39,272 nucleotides of DNA from the NCBI GenBank assembly GCA_035622335.1, contig DASPVO010000035.1, forward strand, positions 1 to 39,272, in the 5' to 3' direction. Source of the stretch: DATJAJ01 sp035622335 (GTDB taxonomy: Archaea > Thermoproteota > Nitrososphaeria > Nitrososphaerales > Gagatemarchaeaceae). Shown in pieces: positions 22,559 through 30,460 of the stretch. The translations under genes and the position numbers were made by a program. Each line of letters starts with the position of its first letter. Position 1 is the first letter of the stretch. A model generated the notes under the pieces. That model did not search any database. It saw only the letters and a program-made list of their open reading frames with translations, and was not told the origin of the DNA.

Positions 22559-22867
22559 TCAGTAGACGAACGCCCGAACGGGCTCTCCAGCGATCTGTTT
22601 GATGAAGCCCTCAGTTTCTCGTTCGCCGTCGAACTCTACTGAGGCTACACGCCTTCCCGGATGGCCCGGACTCGATTTCTTTCGAGCGTAGACCATAGCC
22701 GCGTATCCCCGAGGAGTGCGAGACACGAAGACGAAACAGTTCTTCCCGTCAAAGCTCCCCAATATCCTGATCCCCGCGTCGGCGTCCAAAGTCTCGACTT
22801 CGCGTAGGAGCTCCCGGATGGTCTTCAGTCGCTTCTCGAAGAACACTCTCACGCTCTTTCTTGCCAC
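22559..22867 (-). CDS. Small basic protein of unknown function
   Basis: 102 residues with a basic N-terminal helix (ARKSVRVFFEKRLKTIRELLREVE), then alternating strands (GIRILGSFDGKNCFVFVSR; GYAAMVYARKK). No family is recognised. It is divergent from the CysS-like gene, with 46 nt between starts, so they share a promoter region. GTG start. Confidence 0.5.
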   Translation of the reverse strand: MARKSVRVFFEKRLKTIRELLREVETLDADAGIRILGSFDGKNCFVFVSRTPRGYAAMVYARKKSSPGHPGRRVASVEFDGERETEGFIKQIAGEPVRAFVY

Positions 22868-22913
22868 TCATTCAAAAAGACTAACATAAGCGACCCGGAC
22901 GAGAGGGCGAACC

Positions 22914-24068
22914 TTGGCAGAGGCGCTCACAATCTTTGACACGCTCAAGGGGAGGAAGGTCCCCTTCAAGCCCCTGCATCCGCGCAGGGTGAGCATGTTC
23001 GTCTGCGGGCCCACGGTCCAGGGAAGGATGCACATGGGGCACGCCAGAAACTATGTCCTCTATGACGTTCTTGCGAAGTACCTCTCTCATCTCGGATACA
23101 AAGTGAACTTCGTCATGAACATCACGGATATCGATGCGAGCGTCACGAGTGCTGCGAGGCTGGAGCACGAAGAGCCCTTCGTACTCGCGAGACGTTACGA
23201 GAGACTCTTCCTGTACGACATGCTGAGCATGGGAATAGACTCGGTCACGAGCTACCACAGAGTCTCGGGGTACGTTGAGAAGATGATAAGACAGATCGAA
23301 AAGCTCCTCTCTAAGGGGCACGCCTACGCCGTCGACGGGTGGGTCTACTTTGACGCTTCCACCTTCCCTCGGTTCGGAAGGCTCTCCCATCAGTCGAAGG
23401 CCGAACTGGCACTCAGGCCTCTCGAGCTCTCTACTAGGAAGAGGGGTCTTCTCGACTTCTCGCTCTGGCGTCCGGAGACCCTCGTCGAAGGAAGGTTTGC
23501 AAGCCCTTGGGGGTTCGGGTCTCCGGGCTGGCACATCCAGGACACTGCTGTGACTGAGTCTACCCTCGGGTTCACCTATGACATCCACGGGGGTGGGTAT
23601 GAGCTGATCTATCCTCACCACGAAGCAGAGATAGCCCAGGGCGAGTCGCTGTCGGGCAAAGTCCCGATGGTGAGATACTGGGTCCACACAAGACTTGTGA
23701 ACGAAGCGGGGGAGAAGATGTCGAAGTCTGTCGGGAACGTCCGCAACGTCAACGACCTGCTGAAGTCCTGCTCCGCCTCGGAGCTCAGATACTTCCTCCT
23801 GTCGAGCCACTACCGCAAGGACATGGACCTCTCGGGACTGGAGAAGTCCATACGCGCCTATCGCAGATTGCGAACCAGGGCCTCCCGGCTACGCTCCTCG
23901 GACGAGGGCGCCCTGCCGCGAGGCTTCGCCCGCGCAATGAACGACGACCTCGACACTCCCAGGGCGGAGAAGTGGATTTCCGACGAGCTCGAGTCGGGCT
24001 CCCCGGACGTGCCAGGACTGGTGGCGGCGTCCCGCGTCCTCGGTCTTGATCTTCTTGGAAGAGCCTAG
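22914..24068 (+). CDS. Aberrant cysteinyl-tRNA synthetase-like / MshC-like ligase
   Basis: 384 residues. Class I signatures are HMGH (HIGH motif) and KMSKS (268-272). The cysteine-binding site keeps C31, the NITD threonine, W206, H235 and E239, but the second zinc cysteine of CysRS (in HIECS; E. coli C209) is replaced by aspartate (HIQDT, D210). The protein ends about 112 residues after KMSKS, so the C-terminal anticodon-binding domain seems lost, as in MshC, which joins cysteine to a sugar amine. The gene overlaps an acetyltransferase gene by 23 nt. It could be a divergent CysRS or a tRNA-independent cysteine ligase. TTG start with TATA-like ACATAAG about 29 nt upstream. Confidence 0.75.
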   Translation: MAEALTIFDTLKGRKVPFKPLHPRRVSMFVCGPTVQGRMHMGHARNYVLYDVLAKYLSHLGYKVNFVMNITDIDASVTSAARLEHEEPFVLARRYERLFLYDMLSMGIDSVTSYHRVSGYVEKMIRQIEKLLSKGHAYAVDGWVYFDASTFPRFGRLSHQSKAELALRPLELSTRKRGLLDFSLWRPETLVEGRFASPWGFGSPGWHIQDTAVTESTLGFTYDIHGGGYELIYPHHEAEIAQGESLSGKVPMVRYWVHTRLVNEAGEKMSKSVGNVRNVNDLLKSCSASELRYFLLSSHYRKDMDLSGLEKSIRAYRRLRTRASRLRSSDEGALPRGFARAMNDDLDTPRAEKWISDELESGSPDVPGLVAASRVLGLDLLGRA

Positions 24069-24813
24069 CCAAGTTCAGTTGGAGCTCAACGAACTGGACT
24101 GGTGGTCCAGATGGGCCAACGTCCAGCTCTACGGTGCGGACTCATACCTAATGCACTCGACCTCGTTCCCAGAGTTTTTCTTCAATCGTGCGGTTCTGAT
24201 GGGGTGCGATGTCGAGCTCAGCACTATAGACCAGATAGAGAAGGGATTCTCCGGATTCGCGCTCGAACCCTTCTTCCTCGTCCCGGAGTCGTGCGCCGTT
24301 CTCGTCGGTGACCTCAATTCGCGCGGATACCTGGTCTTGGACCGGATGTCCGTCCTCGTCCTCGGCTCTCCCAACGTCCTGACTGAACAGAAGGCGGTCA
24401 TCACTTGGGTGGAACCAGGGGGGGAAGAAGGCTGGGCACGAGTCTACTCCCAGTCTTTTTACGGCGACGACTCCCAGATCAGAGGAGTCACGAATGTGGT
24501 CAAGTCCGCTGTGGGTTCGCACGAGTCCTCGTTTCTAGAGGCAACGGTCGATGGCAGGTTGGCGGGAGCGCTCGCGTTGCACAGAACCAAGAACGTCCTG
24601 GGAGTTTATTGCGTGGGCACCCTTCCTGAGTTCAGAGGGAGAGGTGTTGCTGGGACGCTTCTCGGCCAAGCGGCGCGCACGGGAGCCGCAGAAGGGCGAT
24701 CGGTGGTCCTTCAGACTTTTCTCTCAGACGGGGTTGAAGGGTTCTACCTGGCCAGGGGCTATGCAAGAAGATACATCAAGGCGGTCTTTGGGAAGAGGAA
24801 TCGACCGGGGTGA
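24046..24813 (+). CDS. GNAT acetyltransferase coupled to the CysS-like gene
   Basis: 255 residues. The first 130 residues are not obviously GNAT. The C-terminal part has GALALHRTKNVLGVYCVGTL then EFRGRGVAGTLLGQAA, the R-G-R-G-V-A acetyl-CoA loop, and GVEGFYLARGYARRY, the closing helix. Two-part GNATs of this size occur in MshD (two domains) and other small-molecule acetyltransferases. It starts inside the last 23 nt of the preceding gene (TTG 24046), a strong sign of coupled expression and a linked function. The substrate is unknown. Confidence 0.8.
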   Translation: MIFLEEPSQVQLELNELDWWSRWANVQLYGADSYLMHSTSFPEFFFNRAVLMGCDVELSTIDQIEKGFSGFALEPFFLVPESCAVLVGDLNSRGYLVLDRMSVLVLGSPNVLTEQKAVITWVEPGGEEGWARVYSQSFYGDDSQIRGVTNVVKSAVGSHESSFLEATVDGRLAGALALHRTKNVLGVYCVGTLPEFRGRGVAGTLLGQAARTGAAEGRSVVLQTFLSDGVEGFYLARGYARRYIKAVFGKRNRPG

Positions 24814-24817
24814 ACAG

Positions 24818-25312
24818 TTGAAGAGCTTGGGCGTGGATATACTCCGGAGTTGCCCAGAAGGGACGATGTCGTTCCAGAGCGTGTTTCAAGGTTTCGAAAG
24901 AGTGGGCGCCGTGCATGACACTTTCGGAGAATCGACCGAACGAATACTTCGCGACCTCAAGGTCGATGTCATCGAGACCAGAGGATACTTGCACATCGAC
25001 CCCGAGAGGGGTACAATCGTAGTCAACAGGAACTACCTCAGAGAGGGACAGGAGGACTACATCTACCTGGACGTGGTGCACGAGCTCGTGCACATACGGC
25101 AGCTCATGGACGGGCGGGAGCTCTTCGACAGGACCTACAGTTACGTCGACAGACCAACTGAGGTCGAGGCGTACCGCGTGACCATAGCAGAGGCAAGAAG
25201 AATCGGGTTGAGCGATGAAAAGATCGCCGACTACCTCAAGGTCGAGTGGGTGACCGAGGAAGACTTCAAGAGGTTCCTGCACGCGATGGGAGTGGAAAAT
25301 GGCCGTCACTGA
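24818..25312 (+). CDS. HExxH zinc metallopeptidase-like protein
   Basis: 164 residues from TTG at 24818. YLDVVHELVHIRQ gives the H88-E89-x2-H92 zinc motif; E115 or E117 in RPTEVEAY is a candidate third ligand as in gluzincins. No propeptide or signal is visible. It begins 4 nt after the GNAT stop and overlaps the Mo-oxidoreductase start by 14 nt. The frame is open further upstream inside the GNAT gene, but that part is a shadow of it. The target is unknown; cleavage of a conjugate or maturation of a neighbour is conceivable. Confidence 0.65.
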   Translation: MKSLGVDILRSCPEGTMSFQSVFQGFERVGAVHDTFGESTERILRDLKVDVIETRGYLHIDPERGTIVVNRNYLREGQEDYIYLDVVHELVHIRQLMDGRELFDRTYSYVDRPTEVEAYRVTIAEARRIGLSDEKIADYLKVEWVTEEDFKRFLHAMGVENGRH

Positions 25313-25907
25313 GGAACTTCCCCCGGGGCAGGTCTGGGGAAAGAAATTCGTTATCTACGCCGCGCTCGGGATACCCAGGATTGATTCGAAAGATTGGAGG
25401 CTCTCGGTTGACGGCCTCGTCGAAAGGCCCCGAGTGTACACGTATGGTGAGCTGGTGGACGGCGGCCTCTCTCACCTTGTTAGGTCGTTCCACTGCGTGA
25501 CCCGATGGTCGATAAAGGACTGCGAGTGGGACGGGGTCCCCATCAGGACACTGGCAGAGGGTGCCGGGGTGAAGGCGGAGGCGAGATGGGTGATGTTTCA
25601 TTGCGCGGACGGATACACGGCACCAGTGCCTATCGAAGACGCCCTAGCAGAGGACGCCATTCTGGCCTTCAGGTTGAACGGCAAGCCCCTCACCGCTGAG
25701 CAGGGCTTCCCAGCGAGACCGTTCTTTCCAAACCTGTACGCCTGGAAGAGTGCGAAGTGGGTGAACAGAATCGAGTTCATCCAAGGTTACGTCGACGGAT
25801 ACTGGGAGATGTACGGCTACCACGAAAGAGCCGGCGTGATGGAGGAGGAGCGATTCAAGGGGCACAAGGGAACAGCGGTCAAGAGGACCGCGTACGGCAC
25901 GGCCTGA
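25299..25907 (+). CDS. Molybdopterin-dependent oxidoreductase, YedY/MsrP- or sulfite-oxidase-like
   Basis: 202 residues. WRLSVDGLVERPRVYTYGEL and VRSFHCVTRWSIKDCEWDGV form the sulfite-oxidase-fold core, with C66 as the probable molybdenum ligand; GYTAPVPIEDAL and PNLYAWKSAKWV are the other cofactor-contacting parts. No signal peptide is present, so a cytoplasmic enzyme is likely, unlike periplasmic MsrP. Members reduce sulfoxides or oxidise sulfite, which fits a sulfur-handling cluster. The gene overlaps the metallopeptidase by 14 nt and ends 5 nt from the convergent HMG-CoA reductase. Confidence 0.85.
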   Translation: MAVTEELPPGQVWGKKFVIYAALGIPRIDSKDWRLSVDGLVERPRVYTYGELVDGGLSHLVRSFHCVTRWSIKDCEWDGVPIRTLAEGAGVKAEARWVMFHCADGYTAPVPIEDALAEDAILAFRLNGKPLTAEQGFPARPFFPNLYAWKSAKWVNRIEFIQGYVDGYWEMYGYHERAGVMEEERFKGHKGTAVKRTAYGTA

Positions 25908-25912
25908 CCGAA

Positions 25913-27181
25913 CTACTTCTGTCCTAGCTCCACGAGGATCTCTTTCGCCCTGTCGGCCCTTATCTTCTTCTCTTCTATCATTCTGTTGGCCACCAGGTCG
26001 ACCATGTCGCCAGTCGCGCCGGCTCCCGCGGCCACGTTCCTGGCGTGGAGCCTCATGTGGCCTCTCTGGATTCCCTCGGTCGCCAATGCCCTGAGCGCCG
26101 CAAAGTTCTGCGCGAGGCCAACCGCCGCCATGACTTCGGCCAGCTCCGTGGCCGTCTTCACACCAAGAATCTTCACCGCGGCCTTCGCCGCCGGGTGCGT
26201 CCGAGCGGCTCCTCCCACGAGTCCCACCGCCATCGGCATCTCCAGCGTGCCGACGAGGTCCCCATCGGCGTTCTTCTCCCAGGTGGTCAGAGGCTTGTAC
26301 CGCCCTCCCCTTGAAGCGTAGCTGTGCGCTCCGGCTTCGAGAGCCCTGACGTCCTGTCCGCACGCGATGGCGACAGCGATCACCCCGTTCATTATCCCCT
26401 TGTTGTGCGTGGCGCACCTGTAGGGGTCTGCGTCGGCGAACGCGTAGGCGTTCACCACGCCCTCGACAGCCTCCGCACCGCCGATCGCCTCCTTTTCGAA
26501 GACCGCCGATGCGCGCACCAGTCTCTTGTCTGCCAGGTTCGAGATTATCCTCAGGAGAACGCGCCCACCGGTCCACTCTTCCACCATCGGGGTGACTGCC
26601 TCAGCCATCGTGTTCACTGCGTTGGCGCCCATCGCGTCCCCGGTGTTCACGATGAGCTCTGCGATGAGCATCGGCCCCCTTATCGAGCTGACCACCTTGG
26701 CTGAGAGGTCCTTTGCCCCCCCTCCGAGCGAGACTAGCATGGGGTCCTGCTCGTTCGCCTTCTTGAGAATCTCATCCCTGTGCGTGAGCAACCTCATCTT
26801 CGCGCCGTGAGGGTCTTCGAGTCCCACGACCTGAATCTGCCCGATCATCACGGGCCCTGTGTTCGAGACCGTGAATCCCCCCTTGACCCTGGCCATCCCC
26901 GCCGCGTTGCTCGCGGCGGCCACGACCGATGGTTCCTCTAGGGCCATCGGGACGAGGTAGTCTTTCCCGTTTACCTTGAAGTTCACGGCTACCCCCATCG
27001 GAATCGTGATACCACCTATCACGTTCTCGATCATCCGGTTGGCGACCTCTTTGGGGAGGCCCCCCGTGTTTGAGAGCGTCTGCTCCTCTTCGTCCGTGAG
27101 ACCTGCCATCCTCTTTATCAAACGAAGTCTCTCGTCGACGCTCATCTTGTAGAATCCGTGTATCTCTGAGCTCTCGTCCAT
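25913..27181 (-). CDS. Class II hydroxymethylglutaryl-CoA reductase
   Basis: 422 residues. The class II pattern is clear: EEPSVVAAASNAA (catalytic E), NTGDAMGANAVNTM (cofactor-binding), THNKGIMNG (catalytic K), and RGHMRLHARN (catalytic H). It makes mevalonate from HMG-CoA, the entry to archaeal isoprenoid lipids. The class II form is found in Archaeoglobus, Thermoplasma and some TACK or Asgard groups rather than ammonia-oxidising Nitrososphaeria, which carry class I, so it has phylogenetic value. ATG at 27181 with TATA-like TTAAATATCC 28 nt upstream. Confidence 0.95.
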   Translation of the reverse strand: MDESSEIHGFYKMSVDERLRLIKRMAGLTDEEEQTLSNTGGLPKEVANRMIENVIGGITIPMGVAVNFKVNGKDYLVPMALEEPSVVAAASNAAGMARVKGGFTVSNTGPVMIGQIQVVGLEDPHGAKMRLLTHRDEILKKANEQDPMLVSLGGGAKDLSAKVVSSIRGPMLIAELIVNTGDAMGANAVNTMAEAVTPMVEEWTGGRVLLRIISNLADKRLVRASAVFEKEAIGGAEAVEGVVNAYAFADADPYRCATHNKGIMNGVIAVAIACGQDVRALEAGAHSYASRGGRYKPLTTWEKNADGDLVGTLEMPMAVGLVGGAARTHPAAKAAVKILGVKTATELAEVMAAVGLAQNFAALRALATEGIQRGHMRLHARNVAAGAGATGDMVDLVANRMIEEKKIRADRAKEILVELGQK

Positions 27182-27203
27182 TTCACGCCGTCGTCATTCT
27201 GTG

Positions 27204-27213
27204 GATATTTAAT
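27204..27213 (-). promoter_or_regulatory. TATA box of the HMG-CoA reductase gene
   Basis: TTAAATATCC on the minus strand, centred about 28 nt before the ATG, indicating a leaderless transcript. Confidence 0.55.
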
Positions 27214-27400
27214 CGAAGCGAAGAGAGGGCAGGGTTCTCTCGACCATTGTCGAACCGAAAGCGCGGTCCTCAGCGGTATGTTCTCTGGGCCGCCCCATGT
27301 TGTTCTGTCCATGGCGACCCTTCACCATGGTCAAGAACGAGACACTGATGGAGGAGTTCTTGTTAAGGATAAATCCGGGCCTCAAATCGGTGGGCAGGTT

Positions 27401-27491
27401 GGGCCGGTCGTCTAGCTCGGTCTAGGACGTCGCTCTGACACTCGCGTGCAGAAGACGGCGAAGGTCGGTGGTTCAAATCCGCCCCGGCCCA
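27401..27491 (+). tRNA. tRNA-Val(GAC) with a 15-nt intron
   Basis: Acceptor GGGCCGG pairs with CCGGCCC; T arm GGTGG-TTCAAAT-CCGCC; anticodon stem TCGCT/GGCGA. The loop CTGACA gives anticodon GAC and is followed by a 15-nt intron at 27441-27455, then C38. The mature length is 76 nt. Discriminator A is followed by encoded CCA (27492-27494). The intron's GCAG can pair with CTG of the loop, but the bulges are irregular, so the border may be one or two bases off. A TATA-like GGATAAATCC lies about 29 nt upstream. Confidence 0.9.
27441..27455 (+). other. tRNA-Val canonical-position intron
   Basis: Fifteen bases between positions 37 and 38 whose removal restores a seven-base anticodon loop. The bulge-helix-bulge is relaxed; only three pairs (CTG with CAG) form the central helix. 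Confidence 0.65.
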
Positions 27492-27522
27492 CCAAATCTT
27501 CGTGCAGTTCATCTTCTTGCTC

Positions 27523-28086
27523 TCAGAGATTATCTAGAATGGTTTCGGTTTCCAGTATCTGAGCGAACTCGTCCTTCAGGCTGGCCAAAGCGGTGTTGTG
27601 GATCTCCTCTGCGGCGTACTTTTTCCCATCGTGACCTACCCGATCGAAGGTCGCGGTAGCGTCAGAGACCACGATTGTGTCGAACCCTAGGTTACCAGCC
27701 ATCCTTGCTGTCGTGGAGACGCAGTGGTCTGTAACTAGGCCCGTCATGATCAGAGTGTGAATCCTTCTCCTCCTCAAATCTCTCTCCAGACTGGTCCCGA
27801 TGAAAGCGCTGTTCACCCTCTTCGACACGACCGGCTCCCCCTTAACCGGGCGGACGGCGTCCTTGATCTTGTTCCCCGGTGACCTAGGGCGCAGAGGCGA
27901 ATGTGGAAGTTTCGAGTCATGCTTGACGTGAATTACAGGGCGTCCGGACTTCCTCCAGCCGTCCAGCAGCTTCGCGATGTTCTGTTCCATGTTCGGGTTA
28001 TTCCTCTTCCCCCAAATCGGCTCGTCGAGTCCGTCCTGGACGTCGATCACCATCAGTGCGGCTCTCTTGGATAAGCGGATAGGCAT
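27523..28086 (-). CDS. Isochorismatase-family cysteine hydrolase
   Basis: 187 residues from ATG at 28086. LMVIDVQDG gives the catalytic aspartate, SKRVNSAFIGTSLE the lysine, and TGLVTDHCVSTTAR the nucleophile cysteine with its cis-peptide. This triad defines isochorismatase-like hydrolases such as nicotinamidases and ureidohydrolases; the exact substrate is open. An ATG at 28116 would add ten residues, but it overlaps a TATA-like GTTTATG that is well placed for the inner start. Confidence 0.9.
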   Translation of the reverse strand: MPIRLSKRAALMVIDVQDGLDEPIWGKRNNPNMEQNIAKLLDGWRKSGRPVIHVKHDSKLPHSPLRPRSPGNKIKDAVRPVKGEPVVSKRVNSAFIGTSLERDLRRRRIHTLIMTGLVTDHCVSTTARMAGNLGFDTIVVSDATATFDRVGHDGKKYAAEEIHNTALASLKDEFAQILETETILDNL

Positions 28087-28221
28087 GCGCGAAAGCAGAA
28101 TCGGATCCCCCCGCATAAACCTTGTCAGCGCTGCTAGACGCCTGAGGCTGGCTCTTGCACCTTCCCAAAATGTAGTCCCACAACGGATTTATCGTAAGGC
28201 ATCGTGAAATCCGCGTAGAGC

Positions 28222-30162
28222 TTGTTCCAGGGGCAGCGGAGGCTGGTCGCCATAATGTTCACCGACATGGTCGGGTACACCGCTCTGACCCAGTCCAATG
28301 AATCGCAGTCTTTGGAGGTTCTTGATAGACACAATCGCCTGCTCAGGCCCTTCTTCCCGAAGTTCCATGGGAAGGAAATCAAAGTAATGGGCGACTCTTT
28401 TTTGGTGGAGTTTGAGAGTGCTCTGGATGCCACCAACTGCGCTGTGGAAATCCAGCGATTCCTGCACGACTACAACACCTCCTCAAGAGACCAGTGGAAG
28501 ATCACGCTTAGAATAGGAGTCCATCTAGGCGATGTTGTCCGCTCTGGGGACGACATCCTGGGAGATGCAGTGAACATAGCCTCCAGACTTCAGCCCCTCG
28601 CCGAACCAGAAGGGATCTGTGTCTCTGACCAGGTGTACGGTCAGGTGAGGAACAAGATACCTCTTGAGATGGTAAGGCTAGAGCCGCGTGCCATGAAGGG
28701 AGTGAGCTTCCCCGTCGAAGTCTACAAAGTGTTGATGCCCTGGGAAAGTATGGAGTCGGATTCGGTTCAGGGATTGGACTCTAGGACAGTCGCGGTCCTC
28801 CCATTCGCGAGCATGAGCCCTGATCCGAACGACGAGTACTTCGCGGACGGGCTCACCGAGGAGGTGATTGACAGGCTCTGCCAGGTCAGGGAGCTCGGAG
28901 TGATCTCCAGGACTTCCATCATGAACTACAAGGGCGAGAAGAAGAGCGCGTCGCAGATAGGGAGGGAGCTGAAGGCAGGTGCTCTCGTCGAAGGGAGCGT
29001 GAGAAAGGTGGGAAACAGGATAAGAGTCACTGCCCAGCTGATCAACGCCAATACCGAAAAGCATCTCTGGTCGTCACACTACGACAAGGATCTTGACGAC
29101 ATATTTGCGGTGCAGAGCGACATAGCCGAGAGGGTAGCAGGGGAGCTGAAGGTCAAGCTTCTGGACTCCGAAAGACAGGCTATCGAGAAGAAAGCAACAG
29201 CAGACACGATGGCCTACACAGACTTTCTTCAAGGGAAACAACTGCTCAATCAGCTAGAGGAGGGGCCACTTCGAAATGCGTTGGCCTTCTTCCAGCAGGC
29301 GCTAACCAGAGATCCAAGATTTGCCAGGGCATACGTTGGAATTGCTACTGGCTACGAGATACTCGCCACCGAAGGTCACGTTTCTTTTCAGGAGGCAATA
29401 GACAAGGGGCGAGATGCATCCCACAAGGCACTGGAAATCGACCCCGACCTAGCTGAAGCCCACTACGCACAGGCCGAAATTATGTTCATGGCAGATGAGC
29501 ACAGCAAGTGTGTGGAAGAGCTCAGGAAGGCGATAGAACTAAACCCAAGTTTGGCCGACGCCTATCTGGAGCTTGCTCATGCATCAGCCGCAGCTGGCGA
29601 CACTTCCGAGATGGTCAATTCTTGCGAGAAGGCTTACCAGCTCGACCCTCTGGACCCCGATGTTATTCGGTATCTCGGTCAATACTATCTTTTCGCGGGC
29701 AGGGAAGAACAGCTACTTGACCACTCGAAGAAGACAATTCATCTCAACCGCTATGGCACCCTGCGTTACATGTTTGACTACTACGCAAGCAAGGGGGACT
29801 ATGCTCAGGCAGCAAATGCGGTGAGCGAGATGGAGAGGATAGGCCCGAACCTGCAGGTCACCTACCTCAATCGAGGCCTCTTGTCCGCCCTGACGGGCGA
29901 CGAGAAGACCGCCCATGAGATGATTGACAAGCTGGACTACGGTAGGGGAGCGGGATGGGCAAATTCCTCATACGCAGGTTTCATCTACCTCACACTTGGA
30001 GACTTGGACAAATTCTTCGAATACATGTTTAGGGCCGCAGGGGATCACACTCTGCCCGCTTCTAATGTCAGATACAATCCTCTGCTAGAGCGGGCGAGGA
30101 AGGACCACCGGATAGTGGAGGTCTTCAGAAAGGCTGGCAGACTGTACGAACCCAATGGCTGA
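28222..30162 (+). CDS. Class III adenylate/guanylate cyclase with TolB_N-like and TPR domains (copy 3)
   Basis: 646 residues with the layout of copies 1 and 2: cyclase domain with D15 (FTDMVGYT), KVMGDSF and GDAVNIASR; TolB_N-like region TVAVLPFASMS to ERVAGELK; then TPR repeats. All catalytic residues are intact. TTG at 28222 is the only start ahead of the domain; the next in-frame ATG is within the first strand. TATA-like ATTTATCG lies about 30 nt before it. Its closest relative is copy 1, judged by the shared ARTSVMNY/SRTSIMNY and EHLW segments. Confidence 0.9.
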   Translation: MFQGQRRLVAIMFTDMVGYTALTQSNESQSLEVLDRHNRLLRPFFPKFHGKEIKVMGDSFLVEFESALDATNCAVEIQRFLHDYNTSSRDQWKITLRIGVHLGDVVRSGDDILGDAVNIASRLQPLAEPEGICVSDQVYGQVRNKIPLEMVRLEPRAMKGVSFPVEVYKVLMPWESMESDSVQGLDSRTVAVLPFASMSPDPNDEYFADGLTEEVIDRLCQVRELGVISRTSIMNYKGEKKSASQIGRELKAGALVEGSVRKVGNRIRVTAQLINANTEKHLWSSHYDKDLDDIFAVQSDIAERVAGELKVKLLDSERQAIEKKATADTMAYTDFLQGKQLLNQLEEGPLRNALAFFQQALTRDPRFARAYVGIATGYEILATEGHVSFQEAIDKGRDASHKALEIDPDLAEAHYAQAEIMFMADEHSKCVEELRKAIELNPSLADAYLELAHASAAAGDTSEMVNSCEKAYQLDPLDPDVIRYLGQYYLFAGREEQLLDHSKKTIHLNRYGTLRYMFDYYASKGDYAQAANAVSEMERIGPNLQVTYLNRGLLSALTGDEKTAHEMIDKLDYGRGAGWANSSYAGFIYLTLGDLDKFFEYMFRAAGDHTLPASNVRYNPLLERARKDHRIVEVFRKAGRLYEPNG

Positions 30163-30460
30163 ACAGTTTATCCTTGGATCGGGCAAAGCAAGCCAATTAG
30201 CGCCAAACATCAGCTTGCAGTTCATCTTTGTACCCCTGGTGCCCCCATCTGAGTCCAATCACATGCGATGACTCATGATCCTCGCAAGACGATGATAGGA
30301 TGATGGGAGAATCCATGACTACCAGGAATTCAGATTACAAACATGTATTGTGAATAACTATCGCTCATCAACCAGGGTATTATACCACTGGAATGAACTT
30401 CCAAAGGAAGCTATGCTTGGTGGCCACATTCCGCCCTGTTCACGTGCTGATTGAAAGGGA
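30163..30460. other. 298-nt gene-free stretch
   Basis: AT-richer than the flanks. It contains the perfect palindrome GGTAT-T-ATACC at 30376-30386, which could be an operator or TATA region for the propeller gene, although it is 75 nt from the GTG start. No tRNA-like fold and no convincing short gene was found. Confidence 0.4.

Noticed and set aside
22881..23810. Long open frame antisense to the CysS-like gene (309 codons)
   Set aside because: It is a codon-bias shadow of the gene on the other strand, whose family motifs are clear; its own product is low-complexity and arginine-rich with no recognisable fold.
25644..26576. Minus-strand frame overlapping the HMG-CoA reductase and Mo-oxidoreductase genes
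   Set aside because: The product is a repetitive arginine/glycine-rich sequence and it runs across two well-supported genes.
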